From Variovorax sp. J22G73 (GTDB lineage Bacteria > Pseudomonadota > Gammaproteobacteria > Burkholderiales > Burkholderiaceae_C), in the NCBI RefSeq assembly GCF_030317035.1, contig NZ_JASZYK010000002.1:248001-312000 (forward strand): a stretch of DNA of 64,000 nucleotides, written 5' to 3'. Of the stretch, positions 26,819 through 39,549 are shown one piece after another. The notes beneath the pieces are model-generated. The model did no database searches, had not been told where the DNA came from, and was given only the letters and a program-made list of their open reading frames with translations. How positions within the stretch are numbered: the stretch's first letter is position 1; every line of letters starts with the position of its first letter. Both the position numbers and the translations under genes were made by a program.

Positions 26819-27637
26819 ATGAACCGCCCCGCCCCGCCCCCCACCGACGACGAGCTGCACGCCTGGATCGACGGCCAGTTGGCCGCCGAGCGCCATGGCG
26901 CGGTCGAGGAAGCCATTGCGCGCGACCCCGCCGTGGCCGCGAAGATCGCGGCGTGGCACACCCAGCGCGACGCCTTGCGCCGGCTGCATGGCGAGCTGCT
27001 CGACGAACCCGTTCCCGCGACCCTGATGAGCGCACTGGAGCGCCACCAGCCGCGGCAGGCGCAGCGCGTCTCGTGGATGCGCTGGGGCGGCATGGCGGCC
27101 GGTGTGCTGGTCGCGTTCGCGGCCGGCTGGCTCGGCAACGCCCAGTGGTCCGCATCGGGCCGCGGCATGCAACTGGCCAAGGCGCCGGCGGTGCGCGAGT
27201 TCGTGCACGACGCGTCCATTGCGCACGTCGTCTATGCGCCGGAAAAAAGGCATCCGGTCGAGGTGGCCGCCTCCGAGCAACAGCACCTGGTGCAGTGGCT
27301 CTCCAAGCGCCTCGATCGGCCGCTGAAGGTGCCCGACCTTTCCACGCAGGGCTACACCCTGGTCGGCGGCCGCCTGCTGCCCGGCGAGAGCGGCGCGCGC
27401 GCGCAGTTCATGTTCGAAAACACCGCGGGCGAACGCGTCACGCTCTACATCGGCACGCTGGACGCCAACGCCGCCGACGCGGACGCCGCGCGCGAAACCG
27501 CCTTTCGCTTCGCTTCCGAAGGCCCCGTGCCCAGCTTCTACTGGGTCGACCAGGGCTTCGGCTATGCGCTCGCCGGCAAGCTGCCGCGTGAACTTCTGCT
27601 CAAACTTGCGACGCTGGCCTACCGCGATTTGTCTTGA
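26819..27637 (+). CDS. Membrane-anchored anti-sigma factor
   Basis: 272 residues. The cytoplasmic N-terminal part (1-85) begins with the helical pattern DDELHAWIDGQLAAERHGAV common to anti-sigma domains. A single membrane segment lies at about 90-107 (GGMAAGVLVAFAAGWLG), and a periplasmic part of about 165 residues follows. There is no clear HxxxCxxC zinc motif, so it is not a ZAS-type. It is expected to hold the preceding sigma factor inactive until the periplasmic domain senses a stimulus. Spacing of 10 bp from the sigma gene supports co-expression. Confidence 0.85.
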   Translation: MNRPAPPPTDDELHAWIDGQLAAERHGAVEEAIARDPAVAAKIAAWHTQRDALRRLHGELLDEPVPATLMSALERHQPRQAQRVSWMRWGGMAAGVLVAFAAGWLGNAQWSASGRGMQLAKAPAVREFVHDASIAHVVYAPEKRHPVEVAASEQQHLVQWLSKRLDRPLKVPDLSTQGYTLVGGRLLPGESGARAQFMFENTAGERVTLYIGTLDANAADADAARETAFRFASEGPVPSFYWVDQGFGYALAGKLPRELLLKLATLAYRDLS

Positions 27638-27727
27638 TGAACGCATAAACTGCCGGCTCGCGCATTCATCCCGCCCGGCCCGTCACCGGGCTTGCATTCG
27701 CGATTTTTCAACTGAAGGAGAAACTGC

Positions 27728-28120
27728 ATGAAATTGCTCAGCGCCTCGATCCTCGCGGCGGCCCTGCTTGCCGGCTGCGGCAGCATGTCCCCGACCGCCA
27801 AAGCGCCCGACACGCCCACCCGCACCGCCGACGGCGTATTGGTCGGCCCGAACGGCATGACGCTGTACACCTTCGCCAAGGACACGGCCGGTGCCGGCAC
27901 CTCCGCCTGCAACGCCCAGTGCGCCACCAACTGGCCGGCGCTCGGCGTGGCCGAAGCCGCCAAGCCCATCGGCGGCTACACCATCATCATTCGCGAAGAC
28001 GGCAAGCGCCAATGGGCCTACAAGGGCTGGCCGCTGTACTACTGGTCGAAGGACGCCAAGGCTGGCGACAAGACCGGCGACGGCGTGGCCAACGGTGCAT
28101 GGAAGGTCGCTCGCCCCTGA
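27728..28120 (+). CDS. COG4315-type lipoprotein, copy 2
   Basis: 130 residues. Lipobox LLAGC with Cys20 (AALLAGCGSM), so an acylated envelope protein rather than a free secreted one like copy 1. After residue 36 it matches copy 1 nearly throughout: VGPNGMTLYTFAKDTAG, CNAQCATNWPAL, QWAYKGWPLYYWSKDAKAG, TGDGVANGAWKVARP. Shine-Dalgarno GAAGGAG precedes the ATG. Located 90 bp after the anti-sigma gene, it ends in a strong terminator at 28145-28171. Function unknown; the pair of copies around a sigma/anti-sigma unit looks like a local duplication kept within one regulon. Confidence 0.9.
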   Translation: MKLLSASILAAALLAGCGSMSPTAKAPDTPTRTADGVLVGPNGMTLYTFAKDTAGAGTSACNAQCATNWPALGVAEAAKPIGGYTIIIREDGKRQWAYKGWPLYYWSKDAKAGDKTGDGVANGAWKVARP

Positions 28121-28144
28121 TTCCCCCAGGGCCCAGCGCAGACA

Positions 28145-28171
28145 AACGCCGGCAGCTGCCGGCGTTTTTTT
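28145..28171 (+). terminator. Intrinsic terminator after the COG4315/ECF cluster
   Basis: AACGCCGGCAG (28145-28155) and CTGCCGGCGTT (28156-28166) form a perfect palindrome followed by a run of T to 28171, 24 bp after the lipoprotein gene stop. Confidence 0.85.
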
Positions 28172-28213
28172 GTCCGTTTCGGCCGACGCGGTGCACCGCG
28201 GCCTCACGGCAGA

Positions 28214-29644
28214 ATGCCCCGCATGACTTCTGACGCCAACCCGGACGCGTTCCTCGCGCTGCTGACCCAGGGCCTGATCACCGATGCCCAGCACGACGCC
28301 GTGCTCGCGCACCCCGAGACACCCCGGCTTCCCCCTCTTCCCGGCCCGGCGCACGCGCTGGCCTGGATGCGCGTGCGGGGCCTGGTCACCGAAGACGAAC
28401 AGAACGCCGCGCTCGACCGCGTCTACGACGCGGTGCCCGAGAACCCCCATGCGGACGACGCGGACGACCTGATGGAGCTGGCCGAACAAGGCATCACGCA
28501 CGAGGCGCTCCAGGCGCTGCACGGCGACGGCCTCATCGACACCGTCACGCGCGACGCCGCGTTGCCGGAAGCGCCCATCGTCGGCACCGTGCCGCCCGCA
28601 CTGCCCGCCACGCTGGCCTGGCTGGTGAGCGAGGAACTGCTCGACAAGAAGGACTTCGACGCCTTGCGCGCGCAGGTCGCCGCCGAGCCGGCCTTTGCCA
28701 TGGCCGCCGAGCGCCAGCGCATCGTCAACGAGGCGCAGGCGCTGATCGATGCCGACGCCCAGGCAATGAACACCTGGCAATCGCGCTCGCAACGCTCCCG
28801 CCGCGTCGGCGCATTGAAATTCATGCTCGCCGTGCTGGTGATCGGTGGTGGCCTCGGCTGGTACTTTCTCTGGCCGAACAGCGTGCCGGCCTGCGACGCC
28901 GCCTCCACGCGCAAGACGCTCGACAGCCTCATGGTCCGCGTGGCCATGGACGTGCGCATGCGCACCATCGACCCCGAGAAACGCGCTGAAGTCCGCACGC
29001 CGTCCGTCAGCAGCATGCGCGAAATCGGCTACCGCAAGACCGATCGCGTGCGCGGCTGCGCGGCAGTGATGACGCAAGACGGCAGCAGCGACGAAATGGC
29101 CTACACCATCGGCCCGGTTTCGCCCGAGAGCGACAAGATGGTCGTACGCGGCGCCGACCTGGCCATCGTGCAGGCTCGCTTCGGCAACCTCGACGCCAGC
29201 GGCAAGCCGCGCTACAACGCCGAGCCCATCGGCCGCGCGGCGCTGGAGAAAGCGTTCCGTGCAGGGGCCGCGCCATTGAGTGCATCGGGCGCTTCGGGCG
29301 CGCGTTCGGCGGCGTCGCGCCTGCGCCCGAGCAACGACCTGAGCATGATCGAGCGGGACCCGGACCGCTCGCGCGAGATCGCCGAGATCGAGGTCGCCGG
29401 GCCCTGCCGTGCGCTGGAGAACGAGGCCGTCCACGCCTGTCCGCTGGTCGTCGAATACAACGACCGGCTGCTGAGCGCCATCGGCGGCGACACCACCACG
29501 CTTACGCTGGCCGGGGACTTCAACTTCGTCGAAGACAACGGCAGCTGGCGCGTCAGTGACGATTTTCCGAAGACCTTCACGCGAAGGGTGCTCGAGGCGC
29601 GGCTGAAGAGCATGGGCGTGGCCGACGCGGCCATGCCGCAATAG
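28214..29644 (+). CDS. Single-pass membrane protein of unknown function with repeated N-terminal helical units
   Basis: 476 residues from ATG 28214; a second ATG at 28223 is equally possible. The cytoplasmic half (1-190) contains repeated short units such as ALLTQGLITDAQHDAVLAHP, AWMRVRGLVTEDEQNAALD, LAEQGITHEALQAL and AWLVSEELLDKKDFDAL. These look like four or five copies of a helix-turn-helix unit, each ending in an acidic 'L(I/V)T(D/E)' turn. One membrane segment lies at about 202-220 (KFMLAVLVIGGGLGWYFLW). The outer half has Cys residues (PACDAAS, RGCAAV, GPCRAL, HACPLV) suited to disulfides. I do not recognise the family. Convergent with typA. Confidence 0.7.
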   Translation: MPRMTSDANPDAFLALLTQGLITDAQHDAVLAHPETPRLPPLPGPAHALAWMRVRGLVTEDEQNAALDRVYDAVPENPHADDADDLMELAEQGITHEALQALHGDGLIDTVTRDAALPEAPIVGTVPPALPATLAWLVSEELLDKKDFDALRAQVAAEPAFAMAAERQRIVNEAQALIDADAQAMNTWQSRSQRSRRVGALKFMLAVLVIGGGLGWYFLWPNSVPACDAASTRKTLDSLMVRVAMDVRMRTIDPEKRAEVRTPSVSSMREIGYRKTDRVRGCAAVMTQDGSSDEMAYTIGPVSPESDKMVVRGADLAIVQARFGNLDASGKPRYNAEPIGRAALEKAFRAGAAPLSASGASGARSAASRLRPSNDLSMIERDPDRSREIAEIEVAGPCRALENEAVHACPLVVEYNDRLLSAIGGDTTTLTLAGDFNFVEDNGSWRVSDDFPKTFTRRVLEARLKSMGVADAAMPQ

Positions 29645-29670
29645 CGCCAAGCACACTGCCCCAAACGAAA

Positions 29671-29721
29671 AAATCACCCCCGGTTTCAGCTTCTCGAAGA
29701 AGCTGCACCGGAAGGTGATTT
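29671..29721 (-). terminator. Long hairpin terminator of the rimP-typA operon
   Basis: AAATCACC (29671-29678) pairs with GGTGATTT (29714-29721), CCGGT with ACCGG, and CAGCTTC with GAAGCTG around a 5-base loop: about 20 bp of stem with small internal bulges. On the minus strand it ends in TTTTTT, 47 bp after the typA stop, so it terminates that operon. Confidence 0.85.
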
Positions 29722-29767
29722 CTGGACTGCACACCCCCGTCTGAAGCGAGGGCGTATGGCTGGCTTA

Positions 29768-31606
29768 TCAGCCTTGCGAGGTGTCGCGGCCGGCGCGCTT
29801 GCGCTCGTGTTCCTTCAGGAAACGCTTGCGCAGGCGAACGCTCTTGGGCGTGATTTCGACCAGCTCGTCGTCTTCGATGAATTCCACGCCGTATTCCAGC
29901 GTGAGTTCGATCGGCGGCGTGATCTTGATCGCGTCTTCCTTGCCCGACACGCGGAAGTTGGTCAGCTGCTTCGTGCGCGTGGCATTCACCACCAGGTCGT
30001 TGTCGCGGCTGTGGATGCCGACGATCATGCCTTCGTACACCGGGTCGTTGGCGCGCACGAACATGCGGCCGCGGTCGTCCAGCTTGCCCAGGGCGTAGGT
30101 GAAGATTTCACCGTCGTCCATGGAGATCAGCACGCCGTTCTTGCGGCTGCCGATGTCGCCCTTGTGCGCTTCGTAGCTGTCGAAGATGTTGCTGATGAGG
30201 CCGGAACCGCGCGTCAGGTTCAGGAATTCGTTGGTGAAGCCGATCAGGCCACGCGCCGGAATGCGGTACTCCAGGCGCACGCGGCCGCGGCCGTCCGGTT
30301 CCATATTGACCAGTTCGCCCTTGCGCTCGCCCAGTGCCTGCATCACGCCGCCCTGGTGCTGGTCTTCGATGTCGGCCGTCACCAGCTCGATGGGTTCGTG
30401 CTTTTCGCCGTTCACGGTGCGGAACACCACGCGCGGCTTCGACACGGCCATTTCGTAGCCTTCGCGACGCATGTTTTCCAGCAGGATGGTCAGGTGCAGT
30501 TCGCCGCGACCCATCACTTCGAAGATGCCTTCTTCGTCGGTCTCGTTCACGCGCAGGGCCACGTTGTGCTGCAGTTCCTTCTGCAGGCGGTCCCAGATCT
30601 GGCGGCTGGTGACGAACTTGCCTTCGCGGCCGGCCAGCGGGCTGGTGTTCACGCAGAAGTTCATGGTCAGGGTCGGTTCGTCGACCTTGAGCATGGGCAG
30701 CGGTGCCGGGTTGGTGGGGTCGGTGACGGTCACGCCGATGCCGATGTCGGCGATGCCGTTGATCAGCACGATTTCACCCGGGCCGGCTTCGGTCGACTGC
30801 ACGCGGTCCAGGCCCTGGAAAGTCAGCACCTGGTTCACGCGGCCCTTGATGGCCTTGCCGTCCGGGCCTTCCATCACGACCACGTCCGTCATCGGACGCA
30901 GCGTGCCCTGGCTGATGCGGCCCACGCCGATGCGACCGACGAAGGTCGAGAAGTCGAGGGCGGAAATCTGCAGTTGCAGCGGTGCGGCCGGGTCGCCCTT
31001 CTGCGAAGGCACGTGCTTCAGGATGGTGTTGAACAGGGCCGACATGTCGGGACCCCACTGCTCGCCGGGCGCACCTTCTTCGAGCGACGACCAGCCGTTG
31101 ATGCCCGAGGCGTACACCACGGGGAAGTCGAGCTGTTCGTCGGTGGCGCCGAGCTTGTCGAACAGGTCGAAGGCGGCGTTCACGACCTTGTCGGGGTTCG
31201 CGCCGGGCTTGTCGACCTTGTTCACCACCAGGATGGGCTTCAGGCCGAGGGCCAGCGCCTTCTTGGTCACGAAGCGCGTCTGCGGCATCGGGCCTTCCTG
31301 CGCGTCGATCAGCAGCACCACGCCGTCGACCATCGACAGCGCGCGTTCCACTTCACCGCCGAAGTCCGCGTGGCCCGGGGTGTCGACGATGTTGATGTGC
31401 GTGCCTTCCCAGGTCACGGCGCAGTTCTTGGCCAGGATGGTGATGCCACGTTCTTTTTCGATGGCGTTGTTGTCCATCACGGTGTCGACGACCTTCTCGT
31501 GATCGGCGAAGGTGCCCGACTGGCGCAGCAGCTGGTCGACCATGGTGGTCTTGCCATGGTCCACGTGGGCAATGATGGCGATATTGCGGATTTGCTTGGT
31601 ACTCAT
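29768..31606 (-). CDS. typA: Ribosome-associated GTPase TypA/BipA
   Basis: 612 residues from [20 protein letters not shown]; the upstream frame to 31978 belongs to truB's strand overlap and is not used. G motifs: AHVDHGKTT (G1), [11 protein letters not shown] (G3), NKVDKPGA (G4). The EF-G-like domains and the BipA-specific C-terminal domain follow ([30 protein letters not shown]). It helps ribosome assembly, mainly of the 50S subunit, and growth under stress. The ATG overlaps the truB stop (ATGA), tying it to the rimP-nusA-infB-rbfA-truB operon, as seen in related Comamonadaceae. Confidence 0.97.
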   Translation of the reverse strand: MSTKQIRNIAIIAHVDHGKTTMVDQLLRQSGTFADHEKVVDTVMDNNAIEKERGITILAKNCAVTWEGTHINIVDTPGHADFGGEVERALSMVDGVVLLIDAQEGPMPQTRFVTKKALALGLKPILVVNKVDKPGANPDKVVNAAFDLFDKLGATDEQLDFPVVYASGINGWSSLEEGAPGEQWGPDMSALFNTILKHVPSQKGDPAAPLQLQISALDFSTFVGRIGVGRISQGTLRPMTDVVVMEGPDGKAIKGRVNQVLTFQGLDRVQSTEAGPGEIVLINGIADIGIGVTVTDPTNPAPLPMLKVDEPTLTMNFCVNTSPLAGREGKFVTSRQIWDRLQKELQHNVALRVNETDEEGIFEVMGRGELHLTILLENMRREGYEMAVSKPRVVFRTVNGEKHEPIELVTADIEDQHQGGVMQALGERKGELVNMEPDGRGRVRLEYRIPARGLIGFTNEFLNLTRGSGLISNIFDSYEAHKGDIGSRKNGVLISMDDGEIFTYALGKLDDRGRMFVRANDPVYEGMIVGIHSRDNDLVVNATRTKQLTNFRVSGKEDAIKITPPIELTLEYGVEFIEDDELVEITPKSVRLRKRFLKEHERKRAGRDTSQG

Positions 31607-32571
31607 GGTGTCGCTTCGGTCTGTTGTGCGTTCAAAAGAATTTGCTGGATTTCGATGGGGTTCAGCAAGCGCCCCGGGATCAGTTCGCCGGCCGTGACAT
31701 GGGCCGTGCCCAGGAAGGCCGCGGGCTCGGTGCCGAACACGGCCACCTCGCTCGCGTCGGCCCAGGCGCCACGCCGGCGCAGGCCCGAGAGAAAACGTGC
31801 CGCATCTTCCGCGCCCAGCGTGACGCGGCTGTGGCCGTCCACCAGCGCTTCGGCAGGCAAGAGCTGCGCCAAGCGCTCCTCTTCGTCCATGGCCTCCAGG
31901 GCCTCGAGCGTGATGCACTGCGCCTCGACGAAACCGCCGGTTGCGGTGCGCCGCAGCGAGGTGAGGTGCGCGCCGCATCCCAGCGCCTCGCCGATGTCCT
32001 CGCCGAGCGTGCGAATGTAGGTGCCCTTGCTGACGCTTGCTTCGATCTTGATAGCAAACTGTCCTTCAGGGGCGGCGGTGTCCGCGAGCTTGAGCCGGTG
32101 GATCACGACGGCGCGCGGTGCCCGCTCGACCTCGATGCCTTCACGGGCGTATTCGTACAGCGCCTTGCCGTCCTTCTTGAGCGCACTGTGCATCGGCGGC
32201 ACCTGGCGAATGGGCCCGGTGAACTGCGCCTCGGCGCGCGCCAGGTCTTGCGGCGTGACATGCACCGGTCGCTCGGCAATGACATCGCCCTCGGCATCGC
32301 CGGTGGCGGTCTTCACGCCCAGGCGGGCCGTGGCCACGTAGGTCTTGTCCGCGTCCAGGTGCAACTGGCTGAATTTGGTGGCCGCGCCAAAGCACAGCGG
32401 CAGGACGCCCGTCGCAAGCGGATCGAGCGTGCCGGTATGGCCCGCTTTTTCAGCGCGCAGCAACCACTTGGCCTTCTGCAAGGCCTGGTTGCTGGAGAGT
32501 CCCAGCGGCTTGTCGAGCAACAACACCCCATGCACAGGGCGCCGCTGCACCCTTGTGCGTGGCGCGTTCAT
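31603..32571 (-). CDS. truB: tRNA pseudouridine(55) synthase
   Basis: 322 residues. Catalytic Asp50 in [15 protein letters not shown], preceded by the TruB signature [18 protein letters not shown]; further motifs [26 protein letters not shown] and [12 protein letters not shown]. The C-terminal PUA-like part is present ([14 protein letters not shown]). It makes pseudouridine 55 in tRNA. It lies 2 bp after the rbfA stop and overlaps typA by 4 nt. Confidence 0.97.
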   Translation of the reverse strand: MNAPRTRVQRRPVHGVLLLDKPLGLSSNQALQKAKWLLRAEKAGHTGTLDPLATGVLPLCFGAATKFSQLHLDADKTYVATARLGVKTATGDAEGDVIAERPVHVTPQDLARAEAQFTGPIRQVPPMHSALKKDGKALYEYAREGIEVERAPRAVVIHRLKLADTAAPEGQFAIKIEASVSKGTYIRTLGEDIGEALGCGAHLTSLRRTATGGFVEAQCITLEALEAMDEEERLAQLLPAEALVDGHSRVTLGAEDAARFLSGLRRRGAWADASEVAVFGTEPAAFLGTAHVTAGELIPGRLLNPIEIQQILLNAQQTEATP

Positions 32572-32573
32572 GG

Positions 32574-32945
32574 CTATTCGTCTTTCGAACGCGATGCGAC
32601 GGCTTGCGCGATGAGCGCGTTCATGTCGGCCGCACGCTCGGTGGTGCGGTCGAACAGAAAGTGCAGCGTGGGCACCGTGTGAATGTGCAGGCGCTTGAAC
32701 AGGCCGTTGCGCAGGAAGCCCGCGGCCTGGTTCAACGCTTCGGTGGTCTCGTCCACGTCACCCGTGAGCAGGCTGAAGAAGATCTTCGCGTGCGCATAGT
32801 CGGGCGTGACCTCGACGGCCTGGATCGTGACCATGCCCACGCGCGGGTCCTTCAACTCGCGCGCGATCAGCTCCGTCAGATCGCGCTGGATCTGGTCGGC
32901 AACCTTGAACGCGCGGTTGGGGGCGGCGGCTTTTCTTTTCGGCAT
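32574..32945 (-). CDS. rbfA: Ribosome-binding factor A
   Basis: 123 residues, KH-like fold. Motifs: [39 protein letters not shown] and [18 protein letters not shown], then an acidic tail. It aids 30S maturation and 16S 5'-end processing, needed in the cold. Placed in the usual infB-rbfA-truB order, 21 bp after infB. Confidence 0.97.
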   Translation of the reverse strand: MPKRKAAAPNRAFKVADQIQRDLTELIARELKDPRVGMVTIQAVEVTPDYAHAKIFFSLLTGDVDETTEALNQAAGFLRNGLFKRLHIHTVPTLHFLFDRTTERAADMNALIAQAVASRSKDE

Positions 32946-32966
32946 GGACTCTCTCGCTTCGAACGC

Positions 32967-35975
<3,009 letters not shown>

Positions 35976-35999
35976 ATTGGTTTCGTGCCTCCATGACCG

Positions 36000-37493
36000 T
36001 CACTCTTGGCCGGCGAACCAATGTTCGCGGGCTTTCAAGATGAGGGTTTTGGCGTCATCGGCGCTGTGGCCGGTGATCTCGGTGAGTTCATCGACCGCGA
36101 GGTCGGCAAGATCGTCACGGGTGTTCACACCCGCTTCGACCAGCTTGGGAATCAGCTCGGGGTCCAGGCCCTCGAGGTCATGCAGGTCTTGCGACACTTG
36201 CGGCTGAGCCTCGACACCCTCTTCCTTGGCGATTTCCATGGTCAACAGCGCATCCTTGGCGCGCGTGCGCAGCTCATTGATGGTGTCTTCGTCGAATGCC
36301 TCGATTTCCAGCATTTCGGAGATCGGCACATACGCCACTTCTTCGAGGCTGTTGAAACCCTCGGCGATCAGGATGTCGGCGATTTCCTCGTCGACGTCGA
36401 GCTTTTCCATGAACAGCTTGCGACTGGCATCGGTCTCGACGGCCTGCTTCTGCGCCGACTCGTTGGCGTCCATGATGTTGATCTTCCAGCCGGTCAGGTC
36501 GGAAGCCAGGCGCACGTTCTGGCCGCCGCGGCCGATGGCGATGGCGAGGTTTTCCTCGTCGACGACCACGTCCATGGCGTGCTTTTCCTCGTCCACCACG
36601 ATGGAAGACACGTTGGCCGGGGCCAGGGCGCCGATCACGAACTGGGCCGGGTCTTCGCTCCACAGCACGATGTCCACGCGCTCGCCGGCGAGCTCGTTGG
36701 TCACCGCGTTGACGCGGGTGCCACGCACGCCGACACAGGTGCCGATCGGGTCGACGCGCTTGTCGTGCGAGAGCACGGCGATCTTGGCGCGCGAGCCGGG
36801 GTCGCGGGCGCAGCTCTTGATTTCGAGCAGGCCCTGCTCGATCTCGGGCACTTCCTGGCGGAACAGCTCGATCATGAATTCAGGGGCCGAGCGCGACAGG
36901 ATGATGGGCGCGCCGCGCAGCGTCAGGTCGACTTCCATGATCATGGCGCGCACGCGGTCGCCATTGCGCAGGTTTTCCTTGGCGATCATTTCGCTGCGGC
37001 GCAGGCGACCTTCGACGCGGCCGGCCTCGACGATGATGTCGCCCTTGTCCAGGCGCTTGACGGTGCCCACGAAGATCTTGTCGCCGCGCGACATGAAGTC
37101 GTTGAGCAGCATCTCGCGCTCCGCGTCGCGGATCTTCTGCAGGATGACCTGCTTGGCGGCCATGGCGCCGATGCGGCCGATGGGCACCGAGTCCACCGCT
37201 TCCTCGATGTACTCGCCGACCTCGATGTCCGACATTTCTTCCTTGGCCTCGAACAGGAGGATTTCCTGGTCGGGCAGCTGCAGGCCTGCTTCATCGGGAA
37301 CGACGTGCCAGCGGCGGAAGGTTTCGTAGTCACCGCTGTCGCGATCGACCGAGACGCGGATGTCCACGTCGCCCTGGTGGAGCTTCTTGGTGGCCTGCGC
37401 CAGTGCGGATTCGACCGCGCCGAAGACCACGTCGCGTTCGACGTTCTTCTCGCGCGAGATCGCATCCACCAACATCAACATTTCGCGATTCAT
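36000..37493 (-). CDS. nusA: Transcription termination/antitermination factor NusA
   Basis: 497 residues. N-terminal RNA-polymerase-binding domain ([20 protein letters not shown]), S1 domain around residues 135-200 ([20 protein letters not shown]), KH1/KH2 domains ([39 protein letters not shown]), and two acidic C-terminal repeats (about 370-497). It has the full gammaproteobacterial-type length including the repeats. It pauses RNA polymerase and takes part in rRNA antitermination. The gene begins 16 bp after rimP and precedes infB. Confidence 0.98.
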   Translation of the reverse strand: MNREMLMLVDAISREKNVERDVVFGAVESALAQATKKLHQGDVDIRVSVDRDSGDYETFRRWHVVPDEAGLQLPDQEILLFEAKEEMSDIEVGEYIEEAVDSVPIGRIGAMAAKQVILQKIRDAEREMLLNDFMSRGDKIFVGTVKRLDKGDIIVEAGRVEGRLRRSEMIAKENLRNGDRVRAMIMEVDLTLRGAPIILSRSAPEFMIELFRQEVPEIEQGLLEIKSCARDPGSRAKIAVLSHDKRVDPIGTCVGVRGTRVNAVTNELAGERVDIVLWSEDPAQFVIGALAPANVSSIVVDEEKHAMDVVVDEENLAIAIGRGGQNVRLASDLTGWKINIMDANESAQKQAVETDASRKLFMEKLDVDEEIADILIAEGFNSLEEVAYVPISEMLEIEAFDEDTINELRTRAKDALLTMEIAKEEGVEAQPQVSQDLHDLEGLDPELIPKLVEAGVNTRDDLADLAVDELTEITGHSADDAKTLILKAREHWFAGQE

Positions 37494-37509
37494 GCCACCA
37501 CTCCTCTAG

Positions 37510-38157
37510 TCAGTCCGGAACCTGCGTTCCGTCGTCAATATCCGAAAAACCCGGTTGGGTTTTGGCCTTGCGGCCCTTGAAATCCACAATGGGCGCGAGC
37601 CGCGCGTCGCGCAGCTCGTCCAGAACGAAGCCCAGCGCATGCAACGGTGCAGGCGCGCGCTTCTTGCTCACTTTTTGTCCAGGCTTGGATTCGGGCGCAT
37701 CGCTCCACACGATTTGCCAGCCCGGGGCGCCAGCCGCGCCCTCCACCTGTGCCGCACGCTCCAGCGTGCCGCGAAATTTCTTTCGATTGGCGGACACCTG
37801 GCCCGCCGCTGCCGCGCCCATGGGGGCCTTGAGCGTGATGTCGATCACCTCGCCCACGAAACGCTCGAAATCCTGCTCGTTGCGCAACGGACGGTCGATA
37901 CCGGGCGAGGACACCTCGAGCCGCTTGTAGTCGACACCATCCACTTCCAGCGCGAATTGCAACTGACGCGTCACCTTCTCGCAGTCTTCGACCGTCACGA
38001 AGGGTTCCGGCACGCCGGCAGCCACAGCTTCCGATGTGGGGGCCGTCCAGGGCAAATCAATCGTCACGCGCAGCGTTCCACCGGCCGAGCGCTCGATCTC
38101 GACCAGGTCATAGCCGAGACCGGCCACGGTTTGTTCCACTATTTGCTGCAATGCCAC
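37510..38157 (-). CDS. rimP: Ribosome maturation factor RimP
   Basis: 215 residues from GTG 38157 (VALQQIVEQTVAGLGYDLVE), the position where the family normally starts. A GTG at 38196 would add 13 residues (TQVPYLKGTFEH), with no better Shine-Dalgarno. Conserved: VTVEDCEKVTRQLQFALEVD and LEVSSPGIDRPLRNEQDFERF. The C-terminal part carries a basic, Ala-rich insertion (SKPGQKVSKKRAPAP). It assists 30S assembly and heads the rimP-nusA-infB operon. The preceding terminator (38247-38276) separates it from the MFS gene upstream. Confidence 0.93.
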   Translation of the reverse strand: MALQQIVEQTVAGLGYDLVEIERSAGGTLRVTIDLPWTAPTSEAVAAGVPEPFVTVEDCEKVTRQLQFALEVDGVDYKRLEVSSPGIDRPLRNEQDFERFVGEVIDITLKAPMGAAAAGQVSANRKKFRGTLERAAQVEGAAGAPGWQIVWSDAPESKPGQKVSKKRAPAPLHALGFVLDELRDARLAPIVDFKGRKAKTQPGFSDIDDGTQVPD

Positions 38158-38246
38158 GTGTTCGAAAGTGCCTTTTAAATACGGTACCTGTGTCACCCGC
38201 CCGCCACGGATGCCAGATCTCTGGAATGTTCAGAATGCACAGACCA

Positions 38247-38276
38247 AAAAAAACGGGCGGTTGGTACCCGCCCGTT
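38247..38276 (-). terminator. Intrinsic terminator after the yej-MFS operon
   Basis: AACGGGCGG (38252-38260) pairs with CCGCCCGTT (38268-38276) around a 7-base loop. On the minus strand it is followed by a run of T (the A-run just before 38252 on the + strand), 58 bp after the MFS gene stop and before the rimP start. Confidence 0.88.
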
Positions 38277-38333
38277 TGGTCGTGAGCCTCGAATTATATG
38301 CTATTCGTGTAATAAATGAAGGGGCTTGGGTGC

Positions 38334-39533
38334 TCAATGCGCCATTGCACGGCGAGATTTCGCCCAAACCAATGCAAATAAGACCGCGCCGAGCGCCAAT
38401 GCGGCCGCAGCGACCAGCAAAGGCAGCTGGAAAGACCCGGTCCGCTGCGCCAGCGGCGCCGCAAACAGCGGCCCGACGATCTGCCCCACCCCGTAAGACG
38501 CCGTCGCATAGCCGATCAGCCCCGCCGCCGCGTTGCCGCGCAGCCGCCGCGCATCTCGCATCGCAAAAAGAGTGATGGCGGTGAACGGCATGCCCAGCAG
38601 CAGGCTGCCGAGCGCGAAGCCGCCGATGGTCGGCCATGCCACCGACAGCACCACACCCAGCGCCTGCAGCGCATAAGCCCCGGCGAGCAGCAGGCGGTTG
38701 TCCCAGTGCATGGGCGCCCTCGCGCCGATCAGCGCGCCCGGGATGATGGCCAGCCCGAACAGCGGCCAGAACAGATCCGGCCACGGCGAACCGGGCAGCG
38801 CCTGCCGCGCGATCACGGGCAGGAAGGTCGCGGTGATGATGTAGCCGAACCCCGCCAGCCCGTACAACGCAACCAGCCAGATCGCGTCGCTGCGGTCGGC
38901 TGCCGAGGCACCCGGGCGCGCCACGGCCACCGGTGGTGCCGATGCACCGCCGGCCGGCGCCCGCTCCGCGTCGTCAAACACCCGCCAGATCAGCGCGATG
39001 AGCACCAGCGCCAGCAGGCCCAGCCCGATCCACCCTGCCTCCGAACCCCAGCGCCCGAGCGCTCCGCCCAGCAGCCCTGTCATCGCAATGCCGATCCCCG
39101 GCCCCGTGTAGATGACCCCGGCCAGCGTGGGCGAGTTCGTCTCGGCCAGGCGCCGCAACCCCCAGCCGGACGCGAACACGAACACCCAGGCGCTCATCAC
39201 GCCGGCCGCCGTGCGCAAGATGCCCCAGCTGGTGAAGCTGTGCAGCAGCCCCATGCCGACCAGCAAGGCCGCCGTCGCCAGCAACCCGCCGCGCACCATG
39301 CTCGACGCCTTGATGCCGATGGCCGCGCAGCTGACTGCCCCGACAAAGTAACCAAGGTAATTGAGTGAAGCCAGCAAGCCGCCGGCCGCCAGCTCCAGCT
39401 TGCCCTCGTGCAGCATGATGGGCAGCATGGGCGTGAACGCGAAGCGCCCCAGGCCCATGGCCACCGACAGGGTGACCATGCAGGCCAGCGCCGCGCGCCA
39501 CGCCCCGCGCCGGTCGCGTCCGATTTCCGACAT
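38334..39533 (-). CDS. MFS transporter, YbfB/YjiJ family
   Basis: 399 residues from ATG 39533, with GGAG at a good spacing; a GTG at 39542 is possible but crowds the GGAG. Twelve hydrophobic segments are seen, with the family's MGLGRFAFTPMLPIM near the start and LASLNYLGYFVGA in TM2. Members are putative exporters or sugar/drug transporters of unproven substrate. It starts 16 bp after the yejF stop on the same strand, so it is the last gene of the yejABEF operon, and it ends at the terminator 38247-38276. A link with peptide or antibiotic handling is inference from that position. Confidence 0.87.
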   Translation of the reverse strand: MSEIGRDRRGAWRAALACMVTLSVAMGLGRFAFTPMLPIMLHEGKLELAAGGLLASLNYLGYFVGAVSCAAIGIKASSMVRGGLLATAALLVGMGLLHSFTSWGILRTAAGVMSAWVFVFASGWGLRRLAETNSPTLAGVIYTGPGIGIAMTGLLGGALGRWGSEAGWIGLGLLALVLIALIWRVFDDAERAPAGGASAPPVAVARPGASAADRSDAIWLVALYGLAGFGYIITATFLPVIARQALPGSPWPDLFWPLFGLAIIPGALIGARAPMHWDNRLLLAGAYALQALGVVLSVAWPTIGGFALGSLLLGMPFTAITLFAMRDARRLRGNAAAGLIGYATASYGVGQIVGPLFAAPLAQRTGSFQLPLLVAAAALALGAVLFALVWAKSRRAMAH

Positions 39534-39549
39534 TGCTTGCACTCTCCGT

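Noticed and set aside
29645..29767. Hairpin region read as a small RNA
   Set aside because: The T-run on the minus strand and its position after typA fit a terminator better.
38158..38196. GTG at 38196 as the rimP start
   Set aside because: It adds 13 residues not seen in the family; GTG 38157 begins the conserved VALQQIVEQ segment. Not fully excluded.
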